Source: Myxococcus hansupus (GTDB taxonomy: Bacteria; Myxococcota; Myxococcia; Myxococcales; Myxococcaceae). Taken from it: a stretch of 64,000 nucleotides of DNA. Numbering within the stretch: the first letter of the stretch is position 1; each line of letters starts with the position of its first letter. The stretch spans positions 6,468,501 through 6,532,500 of the forward strand of contig NZ_CP012109.1 in assembly GCF_000280925.3 (NCBI RefSeq), written 5' to 3'. This document shows positions 32,405 through 43,453 of the stretch, piece after piece. Under the pieces are notes generated by a model. That model was given only the letters and a program-made list of their open reading frames with translations. It was not told the DNA's origin and ran no database searches. The translations under genes were made by a program, and so were the position numbers.

Positions 32405-35266
32405 GTGAACAGTGAGCAGACCCTGGCCCAATCGCTGGGCATTCCCGAAGAAGCCACGCAAGTCGTCGTCTGTGAAATGGCCGGTCACTTCGACTGGGAT
32501 TGGCAGGTCCCCTTCCTCAATTACTACCAGACTGGCGGCGGCAACCACCCGCCGGTGCAGAACAGCCTGGAGTCCGCGCTCAACTACATGCAGGACAACA
32601 GCCCGGCCTATCGCTACAGCATCTGCGAGATGTCCTATCTGGAGAAGTTCGTCTCGGGGGACTCGAGCCGGCTCGCGCAACTCAAGGCACAGGGCGACCA
32701 GCTCTCGTTCTCCGGTGCCGGCATCACCTCGGCAGAGAACCTGGTGACCCACGGTGAGGCCTTCATCCGGAACTACCTGTTGGGCCGGCGCTTCGTGGAG
32801 CAGACCTTCGGCCCGAGGAAGATCCAGCACCTGTGGATTCCCGACGACTTCGGCAGCGACTCGCAGCTTCCCATCGCCGTCAAGGCCATGGGCTACGACG
32901 GTGCCGCGTTCTGGCGCATTCCCGGGGACGGCGCCAAAATCCCCAGCAAGGACGCCAACGAGCTCGCCCCGGCCTCGCTGCTGCACAAGCAGTCCGTTGA
33001 CTTCACCTGGACCGCGCGCGACGGCTCGGCCATGACCGCGCATTGGCTCTATGCGGGCTACTGCCAGGGCAACAGCAAAGACGGGGCGCCCGTCACCCAG
33101 TCGACGCTGAACGGCTACGCCAACGGGCCCACTGCGGGCAAGGGCCGTCCTTTCGAGTTTCCAACCCGCTACCAGTTCGTCCCCATTGATTGCGACTTCG
33201 AGGCGCCCTACCCAAACCTCAGCAGCGCCATCCAGACCTGGAACGAAAAGAACCGCGCGAGCGGCAAATGGATGCTCCAGGCGAGCTATCAGACCTACGT
33301 CGCCCTGCGCGACGAGGCCTTGAAGCGCAACGGCCAGCGCCTGACCGAGCACAAGCGCTTCGTGCCCAACCCCTATTGGACCGGGTGTTATGCCAGCCAC
33401 CCCGGGCTCAAGCAGGGGCACTTCAGCGCCACCCGCGCGCTCCTGGCCGCCGAGCCGCTCGTCCTCATCCTCGGAAAGCTCCAGGCCACCGTGGGGCGGG
33501 AGGCCTTGACGAATGGACAGACCAGCGACACGGCGCCCTACGCCCAGGGCGGCCTCGGCTTCTGGGAGGGCGTGGCCAGCACCCTGCGCCGGCGCCTCGA
33601 TGAGGCCTGGCGGCTGCTGACCTGTTCGACCCACCACGACTTCGTTCCGGGGACCGCGCCGGACCCCGTGTACCGCTCCGAGCAACGCCCCCAGCTCGCC
33701 ATCGCCCAGGCGGCCGCGCGCGAGGTCCTCGACTCCTCGCTGCGCTCGGTCGCGCAAGCCATCGCCACCCGACCCCAGGAAGGTGAGCAGGCCTTCTGCG
33801 TCTACAATCCCGTCGCGCTCCAGCGCAGCGCCCCCGTCGAGCTCGAGCTCGCCCCCTGGCTGACCCTGACCGCCGCCCGCACGTCCTCGCAGTCGGGACT
33901 GGCGTTCCAGCGTGTCGACGCGACGCACTGGCTCGTGCAGGTCCCCGACGCGCCCAGCCTCGGCTACACCAGCCTCTACGTCACGACCGCCCCGTTCGAG
34001 CCGTCAAAGGACTTGCTGCCAGACCTGTCCCCGTGGACGACAGGGCAGGATGTGGTCCTCTCCACCCGTCAGGTCAGGGTGACCCTCAACGGAGAGACCG
34101 GTGACATCAAGTCCCTCCATGACCTGGGGACGCGTCCGACGACGAACCTGTTGCCCAACGCCGGCAACCAGCTCGTCTTCTATAACGACCAGGGCGGTCT
34201 CTATGTCTTCGGCATGGAGGCCTACGGCGCTGACAGCATCGGACTCACCTTCGCACCCCTCGAGCCCACCAGCACCTCCACCCGCCTCCAGGTGCTGGAG
34301 CAGGGAGCCCTGCGCCAGCGCGTGCGCGCCATCACCACCTACGCGCTTCCGCTCGGCAGCGGCTCCACCGCCGTCACCGTGGTGCGCGAGTACGAGCTGC
34401 TCGAAGGGGAGCCGGTGCTGCGCATGCGCACCATCGGCGCGGCCCCGAGCTTCACCTCCGTCATGGCGCGTTTCGGGCTGGGCGAGGCCATCCAGTCACT
34501 CGAGCACGGCACCGCGCTCTACTGGGATGACAATCGCCCGAGGCTCTACTTCAAGGCGTCCAAGTACAACCCGGCCTCCACCCAGATGACCTTCGAGGCC
34601 ACCCATGGCTTCGTCCAGGCCCGCGGCCACGACGGCGGCAGGGCGCTCGGCTTCCTCCACGCGGCCACCCCCGCCTGGGCCATCGAGAACCCGGCCTCCA
34701 TGCTCGGAGGAGACGCCCAGCCCGCGGGCAACGACTCCACCCACGTCGTCGCATGCCTGATGCGCAACACCCCGGCAACGGGCGGCAATGGCGCGTCGGG
34801 CAGTGACGCGGCCTCCCATTGCGTCGAGTATGCCGTGGTCGTTCCCAGTGGCCTGACGGCCCCCTCCACCGGTGGCCCCCAGCGCAACGCCGCGCTCTAC
34901 AACGGGCCCCTTATCGCCCAGGCCGTGCCCGTGGACCCCGCGGGGACCTCGCCGGAGAGCCTGAGCCTCGTGTCCACCGAGGGGAGCATCCTGGTCACCG
35001 CCGTCAAGCCCGGAACGAACGCCCCGGAGCAGGCGGTCCTGCGCGTCCTTCAACTGGGCGCTCCCGACAACGGCACCTTGCCCCAGGTCCAGGTCACCCT
35101 GGGCTCCGAGCTGGCTTCGGCCTACCAGCAAGGTGGCCCGGTCGTGGCGGGGCTCCAATCCGCGCTGGAGAAGGAGCTTGATACGCCGCCCACCGTCACG
35201 GTCGACGGAGCGACAGTGAGCTGGACGCCGGACTGCGCCGTGTCGACCCTGGTCCTGTCGACCTAG
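32405..35266 (+). CDS. GH38-family alpha-mannosidase-like glycoside hydrolase
   Basis: A 953-residue protein starting at GTG 32405 with GGAG upstream. GH38 landmarks are in order: HFDWDW near residue 28 (metal-binding His/Asp), WIPDDFGSDS near 144 (the nucleophile Asp region), and the HHDFVPGT box near 411, equivalent to HHDAxTGT of GH38 enzymes. The C-terminal half is beta-rich as expected. By family it cleaves alpha-mannosides with a zinc-type metal. It lacks a clear signal peptide, so its place of action is uncertain. It stands alone, with a hairpin after it. Residues around the first motif differ from the usual HxDxGW, so the specificity may be shifted. Confidence 0.88.
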   Translation: MNSEQTLAQSLGIPEEATQVVVCEMAGHFDWDWQVPFLNYYQTGGGNHPPVQNSLESALNYMQDNSPAYRYSICEMSYLEKFVSGDSSRLAQLKAQGDQLSFSGAGITSAENLVTHGEAFIRNYLLGRRFVEQTFGPRKIQHLWIPDDFGSDSQLPIAVKAMGYDGAAFWRIPGDGAKIPSKDANELAPASLLHKQSVDFTWTARDGSAMTAHWLYAGYCQGNSKDGAPVTQSTLNGYANGPTAGKGRPFEFPTRYQFVPIDCDFEAPYPNLSSAIQTWNEKNRASGKWMLQASYQTYVALRDEALKRNGQRLTEHKRFVPNPYWTGCYASHPGLKQGHFSATRALLAAEPLVLILGKLQATVGREALTNGQTSDTAPYAQGGLGFWEGVASTLRRRLDEAWRLLTCSTHHDFVPGTAPDPVYRSEQRPQLAIAQAAAREVLDSSLRSVAQAIATRPQEGEQAFCVYNPVALQRSAPVELELAPWLTLTAARTSSQSGLAFQRVDATHWLVQVPDAPSLGYTSLYVTTAPFEPSKDLLPDLSPWTTGQDVVLSTRQVRVTLNGETGDIKSLHDLGTRPTTNLLPNAGNQLVFYNDQGGLYVFGMEAYGADSIGLTFAPLEPTSTSTRLQVLEQGALRQRVRAITTYALPLGSGSTAVTVVREYELLEGEPVLRMRTIGAAPSFTSVMARFGLGEAIQSLEHGTALYWDDNRPRLYFKASKYNPASTQMTFEATHGFVQARGHDGGRALGFLHAATPAWAIENPASMLGGDAQPAGNDSTHVVACLMRNTPATGGNGASGSDAASHCVEYAVVVPSGLTAPSTGGPQRNAALYNGPLIAQAVPVDPAGTSPESLSLVSTEGSILVTAVKPGTNAPEQAVLRVLQLGAPDNGTLPQVQVTLGSELASAYQQGGPVVAGLQSALEKELDTPPTVTVDGATVSWTPDCAVSTLVLST

Positions 35267-35282
35267 GGTTCGGATTTGTCAA

Positions 35283-35317
35283 ACAAGGCGGCTTCATTCA
35301 TGCCGGAGCCGCCTTGT
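35283..35317 (+). terminator. hairpin between GH38 and DUF3592 genes
   Basis: ACAAGGCGGCT (35283-35293) and AGCCGCCTTGT (35307-35317) pair perfectly over 11 bp with a 13-base loop. It begins 17 bp after the GH38 stop. No T tract follows, so termination may be partial; it also lies just 11 bp before the next start codon. Confidence 0.5.
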
Positions 35318-35328
35318 AGACTGAGGCC

Positions 35329-36399
35329 ATGTCTTCTCGCGTGGTATCGACCGCCATGTGGCTCCTGGTCCTGTTGCCGATTACAGGCGGCACGTTGGCC
35401 GGGGACTTCCTCGCCGTTTCCACCGTGTTCCTTCAGGCGGGGTCAGCGACCTGGCCGACCGTGCAGGGCACCATCACCCGAAGCGAAGTGGAAACAGTCC
35501 GCTCGAACAAGAGCATCAGCTATCGCCCGCTGGTGGCCTACACCTATTCCGTCGATGGGCAGACCTATGAGGGGAACAAGCACCGCATCTCCTCTTGGAG
35601 CGGCGGGGAGCTCGAGGCCGCGGAGGCGATGGTGGCCCGCTACCCCATCGGGGCCAGCATCCCCGTGTACTACCGCCCCAGCCAGCCCTCCACGGCGACG
35701 TTGCTGCCGGGCCTGGGGAACGCAGAGCTGTTCCTGCTCATGATTCTGCTGCCCTTCAATCTGGCGGCGCTCGCGTTGTGCGTCATCGTGGCGCGAATCT
35801 GGCAACCGGAGCGGCCACTCGTGGCCCCCTTCTTCCGGGAGGACGGCAGCGAGTGCGTGACGCTTGATGTCCTGGGAACCGATGCCTGGGTGGCCATGGC
35901 CTTGGGGGGCGCCGCCTTCTTGGGCCCCGTGGTGGGAGGACTCAGCGGGGCCTACAACGCACCGCTGTTCGTGGGCGTGGGCGCATGGGCGGTCGTCATC
36001 GCCTGCGGCGTGCTCGCCGGCAGGCTGGCGAACTCACGGCTGAAGTCCGGGCACCACGACTTGCGCATCGACCATCCGTCGCGAAGTCTCTCCCTTCCGC
36101 CCATCGCCGGGCGGAGACGCCGGTTCGACGTACGGTGGAGCGACGTGCGGTCGCTCCGCGTCGGAGAGCCGGTTCGCGGGAACCAGCGGGGAAGCGAAAC
36201 CCACTACCCACTCATGCTCGAATACATCACCGCCGACGGTGAACCGCACGAGGAGACCATCGCCAGGTGCACCCGCCAGGGACAAGCAGAAGCGATGGAA
36301 CAGTGGCTGCGAACGCGCCTCAAGCTGGGTGAGGAGACGCCAGAGGCACGACGCCCCGCTCGCGCCCCTGCCAAGACGACTGGCAGCTCACGCGCTTGA
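35329..36399 (+). CDS. DUF3592-domain membrane protein
   Basis: A 356-residue protein with about four membrane helices (WLLVLLPITGGTLAGDF; LFLLMILLPFNLAALALCVI; VAMALGGAAFLGPVVGG; LFVGVGAWAVVIACGVLAG). Between the first two is the DUF3592 fold (WPTVQGTITRSEV, LVAYTYSVDGQTYEGN, YPIGASIPVYYRPSQPS). The C-terminal ~130 residues are cytosolic and basic, with a Pro/Arg tail. The function is unknown. It is a larger relative of the 157-residue protein at 16.1 kb. It is convergent with a GNAT gene, 12 bp apart. Confidence 0.85.
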   Translation: MSSRVVSTAMWLLVLLPITGGTLAGDFLAVSTVFLQAGSATWPTVQGTITRSEVETVRSNKSISYRPLVAYTYSVDGQTYEGNKHRISSWSGGELEAAEAMVARYPIGASIPVYYRPSQPSTATLLPGLGNAELFLLMILLPFNLAALALCVIVARIWQPERPLVAPFFREDGSECVTLDVLGTDAWVAMALGGAAFLGPVVGGLSGAYNAPLFVGVGAWAVVIACGVLAGRLANSRLKSGHHDLRIDHPSRSLSLPPIAGRRRRFDVRWSDVRSLRVGEPVRGNQRGSETHYPLMLEYITADGEPHEETIARCTRQGQAEAMEQWLRTRLKLGEETPEARRPARAPAKTTGSSRA

Positions 36400-36411
36400 C
36401 GCGCACCGGCG

Positions 36412-36879
36412 TCACGGATTCGCGTCCTGCGTCGCCTCCAGCCGCATGAGGACCTCCGCAACGCCATCCGGGTGCTGCGGCTCCTCTTTGAGCATCGTTC
36501 GGAAGCCACACTTCTCGAGGACCCGGATCGACGCGAGGTTGTGAAGAGCGACCCACGCATGAAGCGGCCGGACGGGTTCGAGCGCGAGAAACGCGGAGAG
36601 GGCCCGAGTGGCGATGCCTTGGCCCCAATGCTCACGCCCTATCCAGTAGCCGACGAGGCGCATGGACTCCTGTTCCCAACTGCCGATGTTCCCGACGACG
36701 ACACCGTTCATCACGATGGTCCGGCTGACGTTTTCGGGGCGGAGCACCGTGGTGCGCCAGTGCGTCATGAACGCGTCGCGCTCCCGCGATGAGAACGCGG
36801 CCATGCGCAGCGCTTCAGGGTCGCGCTGGTGTTCGAAGAAGATGGGCAAGTCCTCTTCGGTGACGTTGCGGAGAATCAT
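36412..36879 (-). CDS. GNAT-family N-acetyltransferase
   Basis: A 155-residue protein of the RimJ/RimL type: MILRNVTEEDLPIFFEHQRD at the start, GYWIGREHWGQGIATRALSA as the acetyl-CoA-binding motif A (Q/RxxGxG/A), and ALHNLASIRVLEKCGFR as motif B. It transfers an acetyl group from acetyl-CoA to an amine, perhaps a protein N terminus or a small molecule. It is a single gene on the minus strand between two plus-strand genes. Confidence 0.93.
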   Translation of the reverse strand: MILRNVTEEDLPIFFEHQRDPEALRMAAFSSRERDAFMTHWRTTVLRPENVSRTIVMNGVVVGNIGSWEQESMRLVGYWIGREHWGQGIATRALSAFLALEPVRPLHAWVALHNLASIRVLEKCGFRTMLKEEPQHPDGVAEVLMRLEATQDANP

Positions 36880-37043
36880 TCAGAGTGTGTCCTCATCGAA
36901 GAGGCCCGCAAGCGGACCGTCGATGCCGCGCATCATGGGTGCGTCTCGGCGGACTGAACAGCCCCCGACACCGGACAGCCGGCCCAACGCCCGGTGAGCG
37001 CCGTGCTGGACGCGTCCCGCTTCACCGAGACGTGATAGGTACG

Positions 37044-37631
37044 GTGGCCGTGCCCCGGCCCAAGCTGCACAGCGACGAAGCCATCCTCGACGCCGCCATG
37101 GGCGTGCTGCTGCGGAGCGGTCCGGCGGGCTTCACCCTGAACGACGTGGCCGTCGCGCTGGGGATGTCCCGCGCCGCGCTCATCCAGCGATTCAAGAACA
37201 AGGACACCCTGTACCTCCGCCTGATGGAGCGCTCCGGCGTGCAGCGGCGTGACTACCTCGCGACCTTCCCCGTGGAGGTCGGCCCGCGAGGCGTCTGGCG
37301 CTTCATCACGGACATCGTCGCGGGAATGGGCACGGGCGAAGGGCTCGAGAGCTACCTGCTCCTCGCCTGGGAGGACCTGCGGGATGTCGCGTTGAGGCAG
37401 ATGGCGCTCGAGCGGAACCTCATGGTCCGGGACGCCATCACCGCGAGGTTGCCTCGCGACCTGGCCTCTCGGGAGGAAGTGGCCGCCGTCCTCCAGGACG
37501 TCATCGCCGGTGCGACGATGCAGTGGCTGGTGGAGCGGAAGCCCTCACTCACCCGCTACGTGCTGGAGCGCGTGCGCAGGGTGCTCGGCCTCCTGTTCCC
37601 CCAGGAGCCCTTCGAGCTTCCGAAGTCCTGA
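37044..37631 (+). CDS. TetR-family transcriptional regulator
   Basis: A 195-residue protein. The N-terminal helix-turn-helix is typical: LHSDEAILDAAMGVLLRSGP then FTLNDVAVALGMSRAALIQRF and FKNKDTLYL. The C-terminal helical ligand domain is not assignable. GTG 37044 is used because the helix-turn-helix then starts near residue 7; a second GTG lies at 37050. A perfect 22-bp palindrome 41 bp after its stop, before the hydrolase gene, is the likely operator. Confidence 0.9.
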   Translation: MAVPRPKLHSDEAILDAAMGVLLRSGPAGFTLNDVAVALGMSRAALIQRFKNKDTLYLRLMERSGVQRRDYLATFPVEVGPRGVWRFITDIVAGMGTGEGLESYLLLAWEDLRDVALRQMALERNLMVRDAITARLPRDLASREEVAAVLQDVIAGATMQWLVERKPSLTRYVLERVRRVLGLLFPQEPFELPKS

Positions 37632-37672
37632 GCCCGCGCCTCTCGCGGCCACGGAGCCTTCTCGGGGTTGTT

Positions 37673-37694
37673 TATAACCAACGCGTTGGTTATA
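37673..37694. promoter_or_regulatory. TetR operator palindrome
   Basis: TATAACCAACG directly followed by CGTTGGTTATA is a perfect 22-bp palindrome, 20 bp before the hydrolase start codon. It overlaps an A/T-rich TATATAT stretch that could be the -10 element. The AACCAACGCGTTGGTT core has the layout of TetR-type operators, so binding of the upstream TetR protein would block hydrolase transcription. Confidence 0.85.
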
Positions 37695-37714
37695 TATTTC
37701 CTCAAGGAGTTCCC

Positions 37715-38566
37715 ATGACCGAGCGCATGATTGAAACCCGCGGCATCCGGCTGTGCACCGAGTCCTTCGGTTCTCCGAACGACCCGCCCCTCCTCCTCGT
37801 CATGGGGGCCGTCTCGTCGATGAAGTGGTGGCCCGACCCGCTGGTCGAGCGGCTCGTCGGCGCGGGGCGGTTCGTCATCCGCTACGACCACCGGGATACC
37901 GGGCGCTCGACGACGCAGCCACCGGGGCCGCCTCGCTACACCGTGGATGACCTGGCGGACGACCTCATCGCCGTGATGGACGGCTACGACCTGCCGCGGG
38001 CCCATGTAGTGGGGATGTCGTTGGGCGGCATGTTGTCGCAGATTGTCGCGCTGAAGGCGCCGGAGCGGGTGCGCTCACTCACACTCATCGCGGCGCAGTT
38101 CCTCGGTGACATGGGCTTCGAGCCTCCACCGCTCTCCCCGGCGCTGCTCGCGCACTTCGCGACGATGGCCACTCTGGACTGGAGCCACGAAGCGGCGGTG
38201 CTCGACTTCATGGTGGAGGCGGGGCGGCTCAACTCCAGCGAGCGCAGACCCTATGACGCGGCCCTCGCGCGCCGCGTGGCGGCGGGGGAGTTCAAACGCT
38301 CGCTCGACATCCAGAGCATGATGAACCACTCGTCCCTCACGGGAGGAGAGCGCTGGTACAACCGCACCCACGAGCTTCGGGCGCCCCTGCTCGTCATCCA
38401 CGGGGCGTTGGACCCCGTCGTGCCCCATGTTCACGGCGAAGCCCTGAGTCGGGCCGTGGCGGGTGCGCGGCTGGTGACGCTCGAGAACGCTGGGCACGAA
38501 TTGCACGGGGCGGACTGGCCCGTCATCGCCGAGGCCATCGTCGCCCATACGCGGCTCACACGCTGA
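37715..38566 (+). CDS. alpha/beta hydrolase
   Basis: A 283-residue alpha/beta-hydrolase-fold enzyme. The nucleophile elbow GMSLGGM (Ser ~108), the oxyanion region LLVMGAVSSMKWW, the Asp in HGALDPVVP and the His in NAGHELHG form a complete triad. CAAGGAG precedes ATG 37715. Relatives hydrolyse esters, lactones or epoxides. A TetR gene lies upstream on the same strand with a palindromic operator between, so the enzyme is probably induced by its substrate or a related compound. Its last 11 bp overlap the 3' end of the convergent methyltransferase gene. Confidence 0.93.
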   Translation: MTERMIETRGIRLCTESFGSPNDPPLLLVMGAVSSMKWWPDPLVERLVGAGRFVIRYDHRDTGRSTTQPPGPPRYTVDDLADDLIAVMDGYDLPRAHVVGMSLGGMLSQIVALKAPERVRSLTLIAAQFLGDMGFEPPPLSPALLAHFATMATLDWSHEAAVLDFMVEAGRLNSSERRPYDAALARRVAAGEFKRSLDIQSMMNHSSLTGGERWYNRTHELRAPLLVIHGALDPVVPHVHGEALSRAVAGARLVTLENAGHELHGADWPVIAEAIVAHTRLTR

Positions 38567-39161
38567 GCGGGGAGCGCGCGCCACTTCCGCCCAGCTTGCG
38601 CGACAAGAAGTAGACGCTCCCCCCTGGGTCCGTGTGCGTCGTTTCCAGCGTGAGCCCGTTCGCGCGCAGCAGGGCGCGATACCCGTCGACACTGTACGAG
38701 TGATAACGGAATGGCACGCCATCCATCGGCGCGCCGTCGATGGAGCCGTGAACGTCCCCCGAGGTGAAGAGGAACGCCGCGCCAGGTTTCAACGCCCTCG
38801 CGATGTTGGCGATCGCCTGTTCCTGTTCTTCGTGGCGCAGGTGGAACAGGACGCCCCAGGCAAGCGCGGCGTCGAACGCCTCGGCCTGAAGCTCACACGA
38901 CTGGATGGGCGCACAGCGCACCGGCACGTGAGGGAAGTTCGCTTGAAATCGCGCCAGCAACACACGGGAGCTGTCCACGCCGAGCACGTGGCAGCCGTGC
39001 TCCAGCAGCACCCGCGTCAGCGGCAGCCCCGTGCCGCAGCCCACGTCCAGCACCTGGGCGCCGGCCGGAAGCGAGGTCGCGAGCGCGCTCACCTCAGGAA
39101 CACCCATGGGGCCTGTGCGCTGGGACGCATACCAGTCCGCGATCACATCGTACTCGTGCAT
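38556..39161 (-). CDS. SAM-dependent class I methyltransferase
   Basis: A 201-residue protein. Motif I is AQVLDVGCGTGLPLTRVL, followed by VLGVDSS (acidic residue binding the SAM ribose) and FDAALAWGVLFHL. The C-terminal strands (YRALLRANGLTLETTHTDPG) suit the UbiE/Tam-like group. It should methylate a small molecule. GGAGG precedes ATG 39161. It is convergent with the hydrolase gene, with an 11-bp overlap of their ends. Confidence 0.92.
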   Translation of the reverse strand: MHEYDVIADWYASQRTGPMGVPEVSALATSLPAGAQVLDVGCGTGLPLTRVLLEHGCHVLGVDSSRVLLARFQANFPHVPVRCAPIQSCELQAEAFDAALAWGVLFHLRHEEQEQAIANIARALKPGAAFLFTSGDVHGSIDGAPMDGVPFRYHSYSVDGYRALLRANGLTLETTHTDPGGSVYFLSRKLGGSGARSPLSV

Positions 39162-39401
39162 TCACCACCTCCATCACTCCGACGTGACGAGCACCCCACG
39201 CGTCATGGACGATGCCCATTCGAGGGGCGTGGGCCCATCGGCTTTTGACTTACCAGACTCCATCAAGACCTCCTGCACCGTACGCGCTCGGTGAGAGCCC
39301 ACCTGGGAGGGGCACGGAGCAGCACTCGCGGGACCTTCCCGGCTGGCGCGGCAGGCCGCTCTGCTGCCATCCTTCGCAGCCTCCTCGAAGGGACGCACTC
39401 C

Positions 39402-40868
39402 ATGATGCTGCTGTCGCTGCTGCTCGCCGCCGCGCCTCCCCTGCTCCTCGAGCCCGACGCAGGGACCGCGAACAGGCTGCACCCTCGCCGCGTCACAGCG
39501 TCCTCATTCCTGGAGAACGGCTGGAACACGCACGAGCAGAACTACCTGCCCCTCTACATCGCGGACGAGGACCCGGCCACCGCCTGGGTGGAGGGCGTGA
39601 AGGGGCGAGGAGAAGGCGAGTCGCTGGAGTGGTGGGGCCCCACGCTGACGAAGGCGAAGCGCTACCGCCTCTTCCTGCGCAACGGCTACCAGAAGTCCGC
39701 GAAGCTCTTCCGAGCCAACGCGCGCCCGCGAAAGGTCCGGTTCGAACCGATGGTGCAGGGCGAGACGGGCGCCCAGACGACGGGCACGCCGCTGGAGGTG
39801 GAGTTGAAGGACGTGCAGGGCTGGCAGGAGGTGCGGCTCCCCGTCCCCGCGAAGGTCGAGGGCGTGCGGCTCACACTCGTGACGACGTACCCCGGCTCCA
39901 AATACGAGGACACGTGCCTGAGCGACCTGCGCGTCTACGTGGAGGGAGACGACCCGTACCGGCCGGAAGCAGAGGCCGCCGCCTTCGAGAAGGTCCGCGC
40001 CTTCGCGTTCGAGCGCAAGCAAGCCGCCGCGCGCACGGACACCGGGTCGAAGGTGGCCTGGGCGCCACGCTTCGAGGAGGAGTTCCTGTGGTCGCAGAGC
40101 CGCGACTGGGCACGGGAGACGCCGGTGCAGGTGTTCGCCAGATTCCCAGATGAAGAGACCCACCGTGCGGCGCTCGCCGTGGCACGGGAGACGGCGGCCT
40201 TGTTCCACAAGGTGGACCTCCAGGCGGACGCGTCCGAGGCCCGAAAGTCGTGGACACGGGTGTCCTCCATCGATGACGGAGCCCAACAGGCCCTGGCAAG
40301 GACCGCGCTCTCCACCGTGAACGACGAGGGCCTCATCGAGGCCGCCGGGCTGTTCCATCTGGGCGACGCCAGCTTCACGGAAGATGACAGCGCCCAGGAG
40401 CGGATGCAGGAGTCGCTCGAGGAGGCACGCGCGAACGAAGCGCACGCCACCAGGTCCTGCATCGAGGCGTGTGCGAAGCGCAATGACGGCGAAGCCTACG
40501 GCTGTCAGAGCGAGTGCGAGTACGACCCCAGCGTCACCGCGACACAGAAAGCCGTCGCGGAGTCCCAACAGCAGTTCAAGAGCGGAGAGTTCGTCCAAGG
40601 CTCCACGACGGAGCCCACGGCCGTGCTGCGAGGACTGACGCGGGAGTCCGGCAATCGCGAAGTCCATCGCACCTTCCGGCAGTCCCTGGTCCGCTACACG
40701 GGCAAGAAAGCGAGCGCCGTGCTCGTGTCCGAGGACGGTGGCGGCATTCTGAGCGTCCACGTGCTCGAATGGGCGAAGGTGGGCGGCAAGGAGCGCATCG
40801 CGTCCATCACCTCCTTCCGCGTCGTTCTCGGCTCGCTGCGGGTGGTGCGCTACCGCCCCGCGGCCTAA
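39402..40868 (+). CDS. secreted discoidin-like (NADase-type glycan-binding) protein
   Basis: A 488-residue protein. ATG 39402 gives a signal peptide (MMLLSLLLAAAPPLLL). Residues ~20-170 follow the discoidin-like NADase-type glycan-binding domain: ADEDPATAWVEGVKGRGEGE, LFLRNGYQKSAKLFRANARP and a TCLSDLRVYV end. The C-terminal half is helical and has a CIEAC-X10-CQSEC pattern (CX3C-X10-CX3C), an alpha-hairpin cysteine module. No catalytic domain is recognised. It is probably an exported binding protein, with a possible terminator just after it. Confidence 0.85.
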   Translation: MMLLSLLLAAAPPLLLEPDAGTANRLHPRRVTASSFLENGWNTHEQNYLPLYIADEDPATAWVEGVKGRGEGESLEWWGPTLTKAKRYRLFLRNGYQKSAKLFRANARPRKVRFEPMVQGETGAQTTGTPLEVELKDVQGWQEVRLPVPAKVEGVRLTLVTTYPGSKYEDTCLSDLRVYVEGDDPYRPEAEAAAFEKVRAFAFERKQAAARTDTGSKVAWAPRFEEEFLWSQSRDWARETPVQVFARFPDEETHRAALAVARETAALFHKVDLQADASEARKSWTRVSSIDDGAQQALARTALSTVNDEGLIEAAGLFHLGDASFTEDDSAQERMQESLEEARANEAHATRSCIEACAKRNDGEAYGCQSECEYDPSVTATQKAVAESQQQFKSGEFVQGSTTEPTAVLRGLTRESGNREVHRTFRQSLVRYTGKKASAVLVSEDGGGILSVHVLEWAKVGGKERIASITSFRVVLGSLRVVRYRPAA

Positions 40869-40881
40869 CGCGTGAGCTTCG

Positions 40882-40908
40882 CCCCTTCCCTGGCCCCATG
40901 CGAAGGGG
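40882..40908 (+). terminator. candidate hairpin terminator
   Basis: CCCCTTC (40882-40888) and GAAGGGG (40902-40908) pair with a 13-base loop, 13 bp after the glycan-binding-protein stop, followed by TTCATCT. Confidence 0.45.
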
Positions 40909-40986
40909 TTCATCTCCCCAGGCGGTCCGATGCGTTCTCAGCGGCGCCTCCCTGGGGACATGTCTTCTGGCGCTACGGCAGATAGC

Positions 40987-41320
40987 TCAGGACCTTCCCC
41001 CCTGCCGCACCGAGGACACATCCCACGCGCCCACCGTGGTGTCCCCATTGGTGCCCTGCTGCGGATGGGTGCAGGTCGAGGGCGTGTCCGGCCGGTTCTG
41101 CCCGTGGGCGAAGCCCAGGGCATGACCGAACTCGTGCACGGCGAGGGAACGGATGCAGTCATCTCGCTTGGACTGGCAGGAGGGACTCCAGTTGGGAAGG
41201 TGAAGTTGAGAACCATGCCCCCCGACCGACCGCGCAACTGCGTGCCCAGCCCCCGGGTGTGAGGGCCCTCGTCGTAGACGCGGATGCGGATTCGACACGA
41301 AGCGCTTCGCGCATATCAGA
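40987..41320 (-). pseudogene. degraded matrixin/astacin-like metalloprotease fragment
   Basis: The minus strand encodes the zinc-protease signature LAVHEFGHALGFAHGQNRPD followed by GTNGDTTVGAWDVSSV, after which the expected Met-turn (MNYC-like) is missing and the frame ends. Upstream, another frame reads IRVYDEGPHTRGLGTQLRG and GGMVLNFTFP, which belongs directly before NWSPSCQSKRDDCIRS of the first frame; they are out of register by one base near 41191-41198. No start or signal peptide remains. The gene is therefore frameshifted and truncated at both ends. Zinc-binding His residues survive, but no functional protein is expected. Confidence 0.75.
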
Positions 41321-41389
41321 CAGGCTTCACACCCAGGGGCACCCTTCCGGTCGCGTCCCTCCACCTGAGCCGAGGCCCCACCGGCCTGC

Positions 41390-43453
<2,064 letters not shown>

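Noticed and set aside
40970..41045. TAGCTCAG, resembling a tRNA D-arm
   Set aside because: No acceptor pairing, anticodon stem or GTTCGA T-loop could be found around it; it lies at the edge of the protease remnant.
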